Shown here: in pieces, positions 8,304 through 17,009 of the stretch
Layout: every line of letters starts with the position of its first letter
How positions within the stretch are numbered: position 1 is the first letter of the stretch
Assembly: GCF_014495685.1 (NCBI RefSeq)
Contig: NZ_JACTVI010000029.1
Coordinates: 23,223 to 87,222, forward strand
Source of the DNA: Streptomyces sp. TRM68367
Lineage (GTDB): Bacteria > Actinomycetota > Actinomycetes > Streptomycetales > Streptomycetaceae
Length of the DNA stretch: 64,000 nt
Direction of reading: 5' to 3'
Translations under genes and position numbers: made by a program
The notes under the pieces: generated by a model
Seen by the model: only the letters and a program-made list of their open reading frames with translations
Told to the model about the DNA's origin: nothing
The model's database searches: none

Positions 8304-9694
8304 GCGCGCGGCGATCCGTGGCGGTGCTGTGCACGGTCGGAGTGACCCCGAGCCTGCTGCCGCACATGCCGCGGCTGCGCGCGATCGGCGAGGAGGGCTT
8401 CACCGCCGCGCTGACCACGGTGTTTCCCGCGGTGACCTCCACCGTGCAGGCCAGTGTCATCACCGGGCTGCCGCCCGGGGAACACGGCGCCGTGGCCAAC
8501 GGCTGGTACGCGCGGGACCGGGGCGAAGTGCGGTTCTGGGGGCAGCACAACGCTCTGGTGTCGGGCGAGAAGGTGTGGCAGGCCGCCCGCACGCTCGACC
8601 CCTCGCACCGCAGTGCCTATCTGTGCTGGTGGTACGCGATGGGCGCAGACGTCGACACCGTGCTGACCCCACGGCCGGTCTACCGCTACGACGGCCGCAA
8701 GGAACCCGACTGCTACACCCGGCCCGCGGGACTGCGCGACGCCCTCACCGATGCCCTCGGGCCGTTTCCGCTGTTCCGGTACTGGGGCCCGGGCGCGGGC
8801 ATCGCCGCCACCGAGTGGATCGCCGCTGCCGCGCGGCTGGTGGTGCGCACTGTCGCGCCCGACCTGTCCTTCGTCTACGTCCCGCACCTCGACTACGACC
8901 TGCAGCGGTACGGACCCGACGGCCCCGAGGCGATCCGTGCCGCCCGCATGGCGGACGCCGCCCTCGCTCCCCTGCTGGACGAACTGCGGGCCCGCGGCAC
9001 CACGGTGGTGGCGCTGAGCGAGTACGGCATCACGGCGGCCCGGCGGCCCGTCGACATCAACCTGGCGCTACGGCGTGCGGGGCTGCTGTCGGTGTACGCC
9101 CAGCGCGGCATGGAGTACCTCGACCCGCACACCTCGCGGGCGTTCGCCGTCTCCGACCACCAGGTGGCCCACGTGTACGTCGCCAACCCGGCGGACGTGC
9201 CGCGGGTGCGGGATGTGCTGCACGAGTTGGCCGGCGTGGACGAGGTCCTCGACCGGGCCGCGCAGCGAGCGCTCGGCGCCGGCCACGAACGCTCGGGGGA
9301 GCTGGTCGCGGTGGCGGAGCCGGACGCCTGGTTCACGTACTACTACTGGCTCGACGACGCCCGTGCGCCGGACTTCGCCCGAGGTGTGGAGATCCACCGC
9401 AAACCCGGCTACGACCCGGCGGAGCTCTTCTTCGATCCGCACGACCGCTGGGTACGGGCACGGGCCGCGCTGACCCTGCTGCGCAAGCGGGCCGGGATGC
9501 GCGCTCCCATGACGGTCGTGCCGCTGGACGCCTCGGTGGTGCGCGGCACCCACGGGCGGTTGCCCGACGACCCGCGCCACGCCCCCGTGCTGCTGTGCTC
9601 CGATCCCGCACCGGAGCGGGAACGCTGGCACGTCACCGAAGTCAAGGACCTGGTTCTGCGGTTGTCGGGGCTTGTCCCCGTGCCCCGTCGCTGA
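8300..9694 (+). CDS. eboF: EboF, nucleotide pyrophosphatase/phosphodiesterase-like protein
   Basis: The alkaline-phosphatase-superfamily hydrolase has 464 residues. The nucleophile Thr sits in FPAVTSTVQASVITGLPP. Metal ligands are likely in VPHLDYDLQRYGPD, ALSEYGI and SDHQVAHVYV. The start GTG 8300 overlaps the eboE stop as GTGA behind a strong AAGGAGGAGGA. It ends 13 bases before trpC, which ties the ebo genes to the tryptophan-type genes. The substrate is unknown; a phosphodiester or pyrophosphate on the pathway product is an inference. Confidence 0.85.
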   Translation: MSARRSVAVLCTVGVTPSLLPHMPRLRAIGEEGFTAALTTVFPAVTSTVQASVITGLPPGEHGAVANGWYARDRGEVRFWGQHNALVSGEKVWQAARTLDPSHRSAYLCWWYAMGADVDTVLTPRPVYRYDGRKEPDCYTRPAGLRDALTDALGPFPLFRYWGPGAGIAATEWIAAAARLVVRTVAPDLSFVYVPHLDYDLQRYGPDGPEAIRAARMADAALAPLLDELRARGTTVVALSEYGITAARRPVDINLALRRAGLLSVYAQRGMEYLDPHTSRAFAVSDHQVAHVYVANPADVPRVRDVLHELAGVDEVLDRAAQRALGAGHERSGELVAVAEPDAWFTYYYWLDDARAPDFARGVEIHRKPGYDPAELFFDPHDRWVRARAALTLLRKRAGMRAPMTVVPLDASVVRGTHGRLPDDPRHAPVLLCSDPAPERERWHVTEVKDLVLRLSGLVPVPRR

Positions 9695-9707
9695 GGAGCG
9701 GAACACC

Positions 9708-10496
9708 ATGAGCGTGCTCGAGTCGATCGTGGACGGTGTGCTTGCCGACCTGGCGGTGCGGCGCGAACGCGTGCCCCTGGAGGAGCTGCGGGAGCGGGCT
9801 GCGGCCGCGCCTGCCGCGCTGGACGGGGTGCGGGCGTTGCGGGCTGATGCGGAGGTACGGGTGATCGCCGAGGTGAAGCGGGCCAGTCCGTCCGCGGGGC
9901 TGCTGGCGGACATCCCGGATGCCGCAGCCATGGCCCGGGCCTACCAGGACGGCGGCGCGGCGGCCGTCAGCGTGCTGACCGAGGAGCGGCGGTTCGGGGG
10001 CGGACTCGCCGACCTGGACGCGGTGCGCGCGCACGTACGCATTCCGGTCCTGCGCAAGGACTTCGTGGTGACCCGCTACCAGGTGTGGGAGGCACGGGCG
10101 CACGGCGCGGACCTGGTCCTGCTGATCGCGGCCGCGCTGGACGGCCCGAGGCTGCCGGCGCTGGTGGCCGAGGCGCGCGCCGCGGGCCTGACCCCGCTGG
10201 TTGAGGTGCACGACGCCGAGGAGATCGCCCGGGCCGTCGACGCGGGGGCGGAGGTCATCGGCGTCAACAACCGGGACCTGCGCACGCTGCGGGTGGACCG
10301 GAGCACCTTCGCCCGGCTGGTGGACCGGATGCCGCACACGGTGGTGCGGGTCGCCGAGTCGGGCATCCGCGGTCCCGAGGACGTAGCCGCCTGCGCGGCC
10401 GCGGGCGCGGACGCCGTCCTCGTCGGCACCGCGCTGGTGCGCGGGGGCCGGCCGGCGGAAGCCGTCCGCGCCCTGGCGGCGGCCTGCCTGCCCTGA
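9708..10496 (+). CDS. trpC: indole-3-glycerol phosphate synthase
   Basis: TrpC decarboxylates and closes the ring of carboxyphenylamino-deoxyribulose phosphate to give indole-3-glycerol phosphate. The 262-residue barrel carries all the catalytic blocks: VIAEVKRASPSAG, VLRKDFVVTRYQ, EVHDAEE, IGVNNRDLRTL and VAESGIRGPED, ending with the phosphate-binding AVLVGTALVRGG. ATG 9708 follows GAGGAG. It is last in the ebo run, converging on trpD. Streptomyces usually keep another trpC in the primary tryptophan pathway, so this is likely a dedicated paralogue (inference). Confidence 0.93.
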   Translation: MSVLESIVDGVLADLAVRRERVPLEELRERAAAAPAALDGVRALRADAEVRVIAEVKRASPSAGLLADIPDAAAMARAYQDGGAAAVSVLTEERRFGGGLADLDAVRAHVRIPVLRKDFVVTRYQVWEARAHGADLVLLIAAALDGPRLPALVAEARAAGLTPLVEVHDAEEIARAVDAGAEVIGVNNRDLRTLRVDRSTFARLVDRMPHTVVRVAESGIRGPEDVAACAAAGADAVLVGTALVRGGRPAEAVRALAAACLP

Positions 10497-10510
10497 CCGG
10501 TGTGCCCCGG

Positions 10511-10528
10511 CCGCGGGCTCAGCCGCGG
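10511..10528. terminator. possible bidirectional terminator between trpC and trpD
   Basis: A short inverted repeat, ccgcgg (10511-10516) and ccgcgg (10523-10528), lies between the convergent trpC and trpD stops and overlaps the trpD stop. There is no T run. GC-rich stems without a T run are common in Streptomyces, but the evidence is weak. Confidence 0.35.
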
Positions 10529-11622
10529 GGCGGCCCGGGGGCGGCGTCCGCGGCCGCGGCGTGCTTGCCGGTGAGGGCAACCCAGCGCTCCAGGACGTCC
10601 GCGGCGGCTCCGGAGTCGATGGACTTGGCGCACGGGCCGAGTTCCCGGGCGATCCGCTCGGCGACCGGCAGCGGTGACGGGCGCAGCGCCGACAGCCCCG
10701 CCGCGGCCGACAGCAGCACGGCGTCCCGTACCGCGCCGCGCTCCCCGGCCAGCAGGGCGCGTACGACCTGTGCGTTGTGCTCGGCGCCGCCTCCGCGCAG
10801 TTCGTCCCGGTGGGCCCGGGCGATGCCGGCGTCCAGCGGATCGAACGTCTCCTCGCGGACCGTCCCGTCCTGCACGGACCAGACCTTGGAGGTGGTGGTG
10901 ACCGTCAGTTCGTCGAGTCCGTCGTCGCCGCGGAAGACCAGCGCCGCGGTACCGCGGAGGGCCAGCACTCCGGCGATGAGCGGGGCGGTGCGCGCGTCGG
11001 CCGTGCCGACCGCCTGGGCGGTGGGTGCGGCCGGGTTGGACAGCGGGCCGAGCAGGTTGAAGACCGTCGGGATGCCGAGTTCCCGCCGGGTCGGGGCGGC
11101 GTGCCGCATCGCCGGGTGGAAGTGCGGTGCGAAGCAGAACGTGATCCCGGCCTCCTCGGCGACGTCCGCGACGGCGCGCGGCGGCAGGGTGAGGACGACA
11201 CCCAGTCGCTCCAGCACGTCGGCGGATCCGCAGGCCGAGGACGCCGAGCGGTTGCCGTGTTTGACCACGCGGGCGCCGGCGCCGGCCGCCACGACCGCCG
11301 CCATCGTCGAGATGTTGACCGTGTCGGCGCCGTCGCCACCCGTTCCGACGATGTCCAGGGTGGGGCCGGGCACGTGGAGCGGCACGGCGTGCGCGCGCAG
11401 GCCGTCGACGAGCCCGCGCACCTCCTCGACGGTCTCGCCCTTGGCGCGCAGCGCCACGAGCATCCCCGCCAGCCTGGCCGGGCTCGCCGCACCACGCATG
11501 ACCTGTTCCATCGCCCAGGCCGTGTCCTCGCTCGTCAGGTCTCTTCGCCCCAGGACCGCTTCGAGCAGGCCCGGCCAGTCACGCTCCGCCGCCGTCACCG
11601 GATCGTCCCCTCCCGTCGTCAC
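10519..11622 (-). CDS. trpD: anthranilate phosphoribosyltransferase
   Basis: TrpD joins anthranilate to PRPP. The 367-residue protein has the PRPP-binding GTGGDGADTVNIST (about residue 91), AVVAAGAGARVVKHGNRSAS and the metal-binding region near FRGDDGLDEL. An N-terminal helical domain contains RRDLTSEDTAWAMEQVMRG. It is transcribed away from the MocR gene across a gap of about 120 bases. trpF is not present nearby; in Streptomyces the bifunctional PriA usually supplies that step. It works with TrpEG and TrpC of the same locus. Confidence 0.93.
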   Translation of the reverse strand: MTTGGDDPVTAAERDWPGLLEAVLGRRDLTSEDTAWAMEQVMRGAASPARLAGMLVALRAKGETVEEVRGLVDGLRAHAVPLHVPGPTLDIVGTGGDGADTVNISTMAAVVAAGAGARVVKHGNRSASSACGSADVLERLGVVLTLPPRAVADVAEEAGITFCFAPHFHPAMRHAAPTRRELGIPTVFNLLGPLSNPAAPTAQAVGTADARTAPLIAGVLALRGTAALVFRGDDGLDELTVTTTSKVWSVQDGTVREETFDPLDAGIARAHRDELRGGGAEHNAQVVRALLAGERGAVRDAVLLSAAAGLSALRPSPLPVAERIARELGPCAKSIDSGAAADVLERWVALTGKHAAAADAAPGPPRG

Positions 11623-11680
11623 GCCCGGTCGTGCCGCCGGGCCACCGTCCCGATCAGTCTGGGAGCCGCCGCAGCGGCCG

Positions 11681-11717
11681 GGCCAGACCAGTCGGAGGCG
11701 TCTTCACCGGTCCACTT
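11681..11717. promoter_or_regulatory. candidate operator, copy A of a two-part motif
   Basis: In the divergent trpD-MocR gap, ccagacca (11683-11690) is followed by cggtccact (11708-11716). The trpE-aroF gap repeats the first part exactly and the second with one change, at the same 26-base register. GGWCCA-like direct repeats are the sort of site MocR proteins bind. The link to the MocR protein here is inferred. Confidence 0.5.
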
Positions 11718-11742
11718 GTCCTGGTAGAGAAGGGAGTTGACG

Positions 11743-13167
11743 ATGGTGTGGCTGGCCTCCGTCAAGGTGTCACGCGCGTCGTCGGAACCGCTGACGAGTC
11801 AGATCCAGACGGCCGTCAAGCGCGAGATCAGGGAGGGGGTGCTGCGCCCGGGCACCCGTCTGCCCTCCAGCCGGGCCCTCGCCGAGGATCTGCGTGTCTC
11901 CCGCAGCGTGGTGGTCGAGGCGTACGGCCAGCTCATCGCCGAGGGGTTCCTGGAGGCGGTCCAGGGCTCGGGGACCCGGGTGGCGGGCCATCTCGCGCCG
12001 GTGCCGGTGGTGCCGACGCTACTGGACGAGGGGCGCGTTCCCGCGGTGCGCTGGGACCTGCGCACGGGAGGCGCGGTGACCGGGCACTTCCCGCACCGGG
12101 AGTGGGCCGTGGCCTACCAGCGGACGCTGCGCACCGTGGGCCGGGCGGAGCTGGACTATCCGCCGCTGTCCGGCGTGCGGGCGCTGCGTGAGGAGCTCAC
12201 GCGTTATCTGGGCCGCGTGCGCGGGGTGCGCGCGACTCCCGAGCAGATCATGGTGGTTCAGGGTTTCGCGCACGGGCTGGCCCTGCTCTGTTCGGCACTG
12301 CCGCGGCTCGGTATCGGGACGGTAGCGGTGGAGGATCCGGGCCTGATCCGCCAGCACCGCTTCGTCCGGGAGGCGGGGCTGTCCGCGGTGCCCGTCCCGG
12401 TCGACGAGGAGGGCATCGACGTCGCGGCCCTGGCGCGCAGCGGGGTGCGGGCGGCGCTGATCACGCCGTTCCACCAGTTCCCCACCGGCGTCACCCTGTC
12501 CGCGCGGCGGCGCGCGGCGCTGGTCGACTGGGCCAGGGAGACGGGGGGCTACCTCATCGAGGACGACTACGACGGCGACTTCTGGTTCGAGCGCCGGCCG
12601 CATCCGCTGGCCCTGCAGCGGCTGGCGCCCGACCGTGTGGTGTACGCGGGCACGGCCAGCAAGGCTCTCGTCCCCGCCCTGCGGCTCGGCTGGCTGGTGG
12701 CGCCGCGGGGCATGATGCCCGTGCTGGAGCAGGTGCGCAGCCGGCACGATCTGGGCTCGGAGGCCCTGACCCAGCTGGCCTTCGCCGAGCTGCTGAACGG
12801 CGGCGCCCTGGACCGTCATCTACGACGGCTGCGGTCGCGCTACCGATCCCGGCGGGACGCGCTCGCCCAGGCAGTGCACCGCCATCTGCCGGGCGCCGCA
12901 CTGCTCGGTTCCGCGGCCGGCCTGCACGCCTATCTGCGGCTTCCCCCGCACACCGACGAGGCGCTGCTCGTGGCCGAGGCCCTGCGCCGTTTCGTCCTGG
13001 TGCGCGGGGGAAGGGAGTTCACCACGCTGCCCCGGCCGCTGGAACCGGCCCTGGTGATCGGCTACGCCGGTCTGCCCACCACGGCTCTGCTCGACGCCCT
13101 CGCCGAACTCGGCCGGATCCGGGCGGCGCTGCCGGGTGCGGTACGGGGCGTGGCCCGGTCCGCCTGA
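11743..13167 (+). CDS. MocR/PdxR-type PLP-dependent transcriptional regulator
   Basis: This 474-residue protein fuses an N-terminal GntR winged helix (about residues 10-80: PLTSQIQTAVKREIREG, then RPGTRLPSSRALAEDLRVSRS) to a class I aminotransferase domain. The PLP lysine is in YAGTASKALVPALRLGW and the cofactor Asp region in IEDDYDGDFWFERRP. ATG 11743 is chosen over TTG 11737 because AGGGAG lies at 11731-11736. It sits between the divergent trpD and convergent trpG. MocR proteins sense PLP or amino-acid adducts and often regulate neighbours, so this is the best candidate regulator for the trp/aro genes. Confidence 0.9.
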   Translation: MVWLASVKVSRASSEPLTSQIQTAVKREIREGVLRPGTRLPSSRALAEDLRVSRSVVVEAYGQLIAEGFLEAVQGSGTRVAGHLAPVPVVPTLLDEGRVPAVRWDLRTGGAVTGHFPHREWAVAYQRTLRTVGRAELDYPPLSGVRALREELTRYLGRVRGVRATPEQIMVVQGFAHGLALLCSALPRLGIGTVAVEDPGLIRQHRFVREAGLSAVPVPVDEEGIDVAALARSGVRAALITPFHQFPTGVTLSARRRAALVDWARETGGYLIEDDYDGDFWFERRPHPLALQRLAPDRVVYAGTASKALVPALRLGWLVAPRGMMPVLEQVRSRHDLGSEALTQLAFAELLNGGALDRHLRRLRSRYRSRRDALAQAVHRHLPGAALLGSAAGLHAYLRLPPHTDEALLVAEALRRFVLVRGGREFTTLPRPLEPALVIGYAGLPTTALLDALAELGRIRAALPGAVRGVARSA

Positions 13168-13192
13168 GCGGCCGGCGTCCGCGGCCGGCCGC
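13168..13192. terminator. hairpin between the MocR gene and trpG
   Basis: An 8-bp stem, gcggccgg (13168-13175) with ccggccgc (13185-13192), starts immediately after the MocR stop and faces the trpG stop. The position suits a bidirectional terminator. There is no T run. Confidence 0.45.
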
Positions 13193-13217
13193 ACCGCAGG
13201 TGCACCGACAGGTCCGG

Positions 13218-13790
13218 TCAGCGCCGCGCCGCGGCCAGGAAGTCCGCGAGCATGGCCAGGCCGCCGGTGGTGGTGATGGACTCCGGGTGGAACTGGACGC
13301 CCTCGACGGGCAGTTCCCGGTGCCGCAGCCCCATGACGTATCCGTCGTCCTGCGAACGGGCCGTGACCTGCAACGGTGTGGGCAGCGGCTCGGCCACGAC
13401 GAGCGAGTGGTAGCGCGTGACCTCCACGGTCTGCGGAGCACGGGAGAACAGCCCCGTTCCGTTGTGCCGCACGGGGCTCGTGCGGCCGTGCATCAGGTGG
13501 TCCGCGACCTGCACTCGGCCGCCGAAGGCGAGGGCGACGGCCTGGTGCCCGAGGCACACCCCCAGCACGGGGACCTCGCCCGCGAATCGGTGGACCAGTT
13601 CCACGTGACCGGAGTCCGCGGGGTGCCCGGGGCCGGGACCGAGGATGACCGCGTCGGGGCGGCCGGCCACGAGCTCGTCGGGTGTCCTGGTACCGGACCG
13701 CACGACGTCGGTGCGCACACCGAGGGACCGGACGTACCGCTCGATGATGTGGGTGAAGCTGTCGTACGCGTCCACGATGAGTACGTTCAC
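13218..13790 (-). CDS. trpG: anthranilate synthase component II (glutamine amidotransferase)
   Basis: TrpG releases ammonia from glutamine for anthranilate synthase. The 190 residues carry the class I GATase triad: the Cys nucleophile in LGVCLGHQAVALAFGG and His-Glu in GVQFHPESIT. The protein opens VNVLIVDAYDSFTH. GTG 13790 overlaps the trpE stop as GTGA, so the pair is coupled and stoichiometric. The frame is open upstream to 14006, but that part is shadow. A PabA role is possible in principle, but the partner next to it is anthranilate-type. Confidence 0.92.
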   Translation of the reverse strand: MNVLIVDAYDSFTHIIERYVRSLGVRTDVVRSGTRTPDELVAGRPDAVILGPGPGHPADSGHVELVHRFAGEVPVLGVCLGHQAVALAFGGRVQVADHLMHGRTSPVRHNGTGLFSRAPQTVEVTRYHSLVVAEPLPTPLQVTARSQDDGYVMGLRHRELPVEGVQFHPESITTTGGLAMLADFLAAARR

Positions 13791-15370
13791 GCCGGCCGCT
13801 CCCCACTCGCCGCGCACACCCCGTTCCTGCCGTCGTCGACGAGTTCCTCGCCGGTCAGGGCCCAGTAGGCCGATCCCATCTTCGCCAGCGTCTCGTCCCA
13901 TTCGGCCTCGGGCCGCGACTCGGCGACGATGCCGGCCGAGCTCTGCGTCGCGTACGTGCGCCCGTCGTACACGATGGTCCGGATGCACAGGGCGAGTTCG
14001 GCCCATCCTCGTACGTCGACGAGCCCCACCGCTCCGGCGTAGCTGCCCCGCGGCGCCCCCTCCAGCTCATGGATGATCTCCATGGCGCGCAGCTTGGGCG
14101 CGCCGCTCATGGTGCCGGCCGGGAACGTGGCCCGCAGGGCGTCCCAGACGGTGGCGGCGGGTTCGAGCCGGCCTGTCACCGTCGAGACCAGGTGGAAGAC
14201 GTGGGAGAAGCCCTCGACCGTCATCAGCCGGTCCACGGGGAGGGTGCCCGGCCGTGTCACCCGGCCGATGTCGTTGCGGCACAGGTCCACCAGCATGATG
14301 TGCTCGGCCTGTTCCTTGGAACTGGCCAGCATCTCCTTGATGCGCCGCTCGTCGTCTTCCGCGCTGTGGCCGCGGCGGGTGGTGCCCGCGATCGGCCGCA
14401 TGGTGATCCGGTCACCCGCGATCCGGAAGAACAGTTCGGGGCTCGCTCCGATGAGTTCCCCGTCGCCGCACGGCAGCAGGTACATGTACGGCGAAGGGTT
14501 GCGCCTGCGCAGCCTCCGGTAGACGTCCGTCGGCGTCAACGCGCTGTCCACCTCGATGCGGTGGCCGATCTGGATCTGGTAGATGTCGCCCACGCCGATG
14601 TGGTCCAGGCAGGTGCGGGCCCGCTCGAGGAACGTCTCGCGCCGCACCGAGTCCCGGACGGCGCGGGGGCGGGGCGCCTCGGGCACATCGGTCGGCCTGG
14701 CGGCGGCCGCCTGTTCGGCCAGTGCCACGAGGTCGAGCGGGTGGGACGGCGGGAGGAGCGGGCCGTCCGGGAACTCGGCCCGCAGCAGCCGTACGCCGTC
14801 GGAGCCCTCGGCGTAGCGGACAGTGTCGCGGAACAGAGTGAGGGCGAGATCGGGCACGCCCGCCGTCCCGTCACCGAAGGGCAGTTCCTCCATGTGCCGG
14901 GCCGCCTCGTAGGCCACGGTGGTCAGGAATCCGAAGGCGTACGAGGACGAGGGCACCGCCGTGTCCACCGCGAACAGGCCGGGGACGGCTTCCAGGAAGC
15001 GCCACACCCGGTCCCGTCCGTCCAGCGCGAACCGCAGGATGCCGTCGCCGCCGGGGGGTTCGGCGGTCAGTCCCGCGTCGGTGGCACACCGGGCGACGGC
15101 CTCGGTCAGGGCCGCGGGGCCGTCGATCTCCACGTGCCGGGCGTGGACCCGGATCTCCGCGAGCCGGCCGACACCCAGGACGGTCGGGCCGCGCTGCTCG
15201 TCGGGCCCGCCCAGGCTTTCGAACAGGAACACCTCACGGGCGCCGAGTTCGCGGCGCAGCAGGGCGTGGAGGTCGAGTGGGGAGTGGTGCGGCAGCCGGG
15301 CCTCGACGACCCGCACGGCGAACGGAACGAGTAAGGGGTCGTGGCCCGGTGTGCGCACGGACGTGTGCAT
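13787..15370 (-). CDS. trpE: anthranilate synthase component I
   Basis: The 527-residue chorismate-binding enzyme forms anthranilate from chorismate and TrpG-supplied ammonia. The chorismate domain holds MRPIAGTTRRG, KEQAEHIMLVDLCRNDIGRV, FPAGTMSGAPKLRAMEII and QSSAGIVAES. The Ala in PIAGT, in place of the Lys of aminodeoxychorismate synthases (PIKGT), supports the anthranilate assignment. ATG 15370 follows AAGGAG. It is divergent from the DAHP synthase with a 258-base gap. No Trp-rich leader peptide was recognised upstream, so control is more likely by a protein such as the nearby MocR. Confidence 0.92.
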   Translation of the reverse strand: MHTSVRTPGHDPLLVPFAVRVVEARLPHHSPLDLHALLRRELGAREVFLFESLGGPDEQRGPTVLGVGRLAEIRVHARHVEIDGPAALTEAVARCATDAGLTAEPPGGDGILRFALDGRDRVWRFLEAVPGLFAVDTAVPSSSYAFGFLTTVAYEAARHMEELPFGDGTAGVPDLALTLFRDTVRYAEGSDGVRLLRAEFPDGPLLPPSHPLDLVALAEQAAAARPTDVPEAPRPRAVRDSVRRETFLERARTCLDHIGVGDIYQIQIGHRIEVDSALTPTDVYRRLRRRNPSPYMYLLPCGDGELIGASPELFFRIAGDRITMRPIAGTTRRGHSAEDDERRIKEMLASSKEQAEHIMLVDLCRNDIGRVTRPGTLPVDRLMTVEGFSHVFHLVSTVTGRLEPAATVWDALRATFPAGTMSGAPKLRAMEIIHELEGAPRGSYAGAVGLVDVRGWAELALCIRTIVYDGRTYATQSSAGIVAESRPEAEWDETLAKMGSAYWALTGEELVDDGRNGVCAASGERPA

Positions 15371-15477
15371 GGTGCTCCTTCGCGGATTCGGTGCCGGACG
15401 GCCGACGGGAATCCCGGACGCGATCCGGGGATTCGGTCCGGTGGAATGCGCTTCAGACAATCACCGCGGTGTCGTAC

Positions 15478-15516
15478 GGGACCAGACCATTTCCGCGGCA
15501 CGGATACGGACCACTG
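15478..15516. promoter_or_regulatory. candidate operator, copy B of the two-part motif
   Basis: In the divergent trpE-aroF gap, ccagacca (15482-15489) is followed 26 bases on by cggaccact (15507-15515), matching the trpD-MocR gap copy in sequence and spacing. GGACCA itself occurs twice here (15479 and 15508) as a direct repeat. Two independent promoters with the same arrangement suggest one shared regulator. Confidence 0.5.
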
Positions 15517-15628
15517 CTGCGGCGCTTGCCCGCCGGTGTGAAATGCGGATTCACTGTGGACGCCGGATTTCCCGGATCCCTGCAGCGGAAATCCTTGTCG
15601 CCTTATCGGGAAGGACTGATCGTCCATC

Positions 15629-16996
15629 ATGCAGCCGCAGCAACAGCCACGAGTACGCGCGAGACAGCAGCCGGGCTGGCCGGACGCGTCGGTCCTGAGT
15701 GCCGTCGTCGCTCAGTTGTCGGCGGCTCCTCCCTTGGTGTTCGGTCCCGAGTGCGAGCAACTCCGCGCCCAGCTGGCCGCCGTCGCGCGCGGCGAGGCCT
15801 TTCTTCTGCAGGGCGGGGATTGCGCGGAGACGTTCGGCGCGGTGACCGCGGACGGCATACGCGGCAAGCTGCGGACACTGCTGCAGATGGCCGTGGTGCT
15901 GACCTACGGCGCGTCCGTCCCTGTGGTGAAGGTGGGACGCCTCGCGGGCCAGTTCGCCAAGCCGCGCTCCAGCGCGGTGGAGTCCCGCGACGGGACGGCG
16001 CTGCCCTCCTACCGGGGTGACGCGGTGAACGGGCTGGACTTCACCGCCAAGGACCGTACGCCGGACCCGCGGCGGCTGCTGACCATGTACGAGAAGTCGG
16101 CGGTGGTGCTCAACCTCGTGCGCGCCTTCGCCGGCAGCGACGCCGACCTGCACCGGGCCCACACCTGGAACCAGGGCTTCGTGGCGGACTCGCCCGGCGG
16201 CTCGCGCTACGCCGCGCTCGCGGCCGAGATCGACCGCGCGCTGGCCTTCATGTCCGCCTGCGGCGTCGACCCCGGCGCGACCCGCTCCACGGACGTGTGG
16301 GCCAGTCACGAGGGCCTGCTGCTCGACTACGAACGCGCTCTGGTGCGGCGGGACACGACGACCGGGAAAACCTATGCCACGAGCGGACATCTGCTGTGGA
16401 TCGGCGAACGCACCAGGGAACCGGACGGCGCGCACGTGGAGTTCTTCTCCCGGATCGCCAACCCGGTGGCCGTGAAACTGGGACCGGCGGCCACGCCCGA
16501 CGAGGTCCTCGGCTACGTCGAGCGGCTCGACCCCGCACGGGAGCCCGGCCGCCTGACCTTCGTGGTGCGCATGGGCGCGGCGAACGTCCGGAACCTGCTG
16601 CCCCCGCTCATCGAGAAGACCGTTGCCGAAGGCATTCGGGTCGGCTGGGTGTGCGATCCCATGCACGGAAACACGTTCACCGCTCCGGACGGCCGCAAGA
16701 CCCGCCATATGGAGGCGATCCTGGACGAGGTGGAGGGATTCTTCGAAGTCCATCGGGACTTGGGCACAGCACCCGGGGGGATACACGTGGAACTCACCGG
16801 CGACGATGTGACCGAATGCGTCGGGGGCAGTGACGACATTCAGGTCGACCAGCTGCACCGTCGTTACGAGACGGCATGCGATCCCCGGCTCAACCGGAGC
16901 CAGTCACTGGATCTGGCGTTTCGTGTCGCCGAAATGCTCCGCGAATCGTCCGGGGCGCCGGATGCTTCCCAGGTCGGGAAACACCCGGGCCGTTGA
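15629..16996 (+). CDS. aroF: class II 3-deoxy-7-phosphoheptulonate synthase
   Basis: DAHP synthase condenses PEP and erythrose-4-phosphate, the entry to the shikimate pathway. This is the plant-like class II type of 455 residues. It shows LQGGDCAETFG, VVKVGRLAGQFAKPRSS, YRGDAVNGLDF, the ATSGHLLWIGERTR region, RMGAANVRNLLPPLI, CDPMHGNT and ETACDPRLNRSQSLDLAF. ATG 15629 is the first plausible start, with GGAAGG about a dozen bases upstream. Placed beside trpE, it would raise chorismate supply for this cluster. A second, housekeeping copy is expected elsewhere in the genome. Confidence 0.93.
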   Translation: MQPQQQPRVRARQQPGWPDASVLSAVVAQLSAAPPLVFGPECEQLRAQLAAVARGEAFLLQGGDCAETFGAVTADGIRGKLRTLLQMAVVLTYGASVPVVKVGRLAGQFAKPRSSAVESRDGTALPSYRGDAVNGLDFTAKDRTPDPRRLLTMYEKSAVVLNLVRAFAGSDADLHRAHTWNQGFVADSPGGSRYAALAAEIDRALAFMSACGVDPGATRSTDVWASHEGLLLDYERALVRRDTTTGKTYATSGHLLWIGERTREPDGAHVEFFSRIANPVAVKLGPAATPDEVLGYVERLDPAREPGRLTFVVRMGAANVRNLLPPLIEKTVAEGIRVGWVCDPMHGNTFTAPDGRKTRHMEAILDEVEGFFEVHRDLGTAPGGIHVELTGDDVTECVGGSDDIQVDQLHRRYETACDPRLNRSQSLDLAFRVAEMLRESSGAPDASQVGKHPGR

Positions 16997-17009
16997 TCGA
17001 CGAACGGGA

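Noticed and set aside
14069..15334. Long open frame antisense to trpE
   Set aside because: It is a GC-driven shadow of trpE with no recognisable motif; trpE has full catalytic signatures.
13787..15370. Aminodeoxychorismate synthase (PabB) instead of TrpE
   Set aside because: The active-site motif is PIAGT, not PIKGT, and trpD and trpC are in the same locus.
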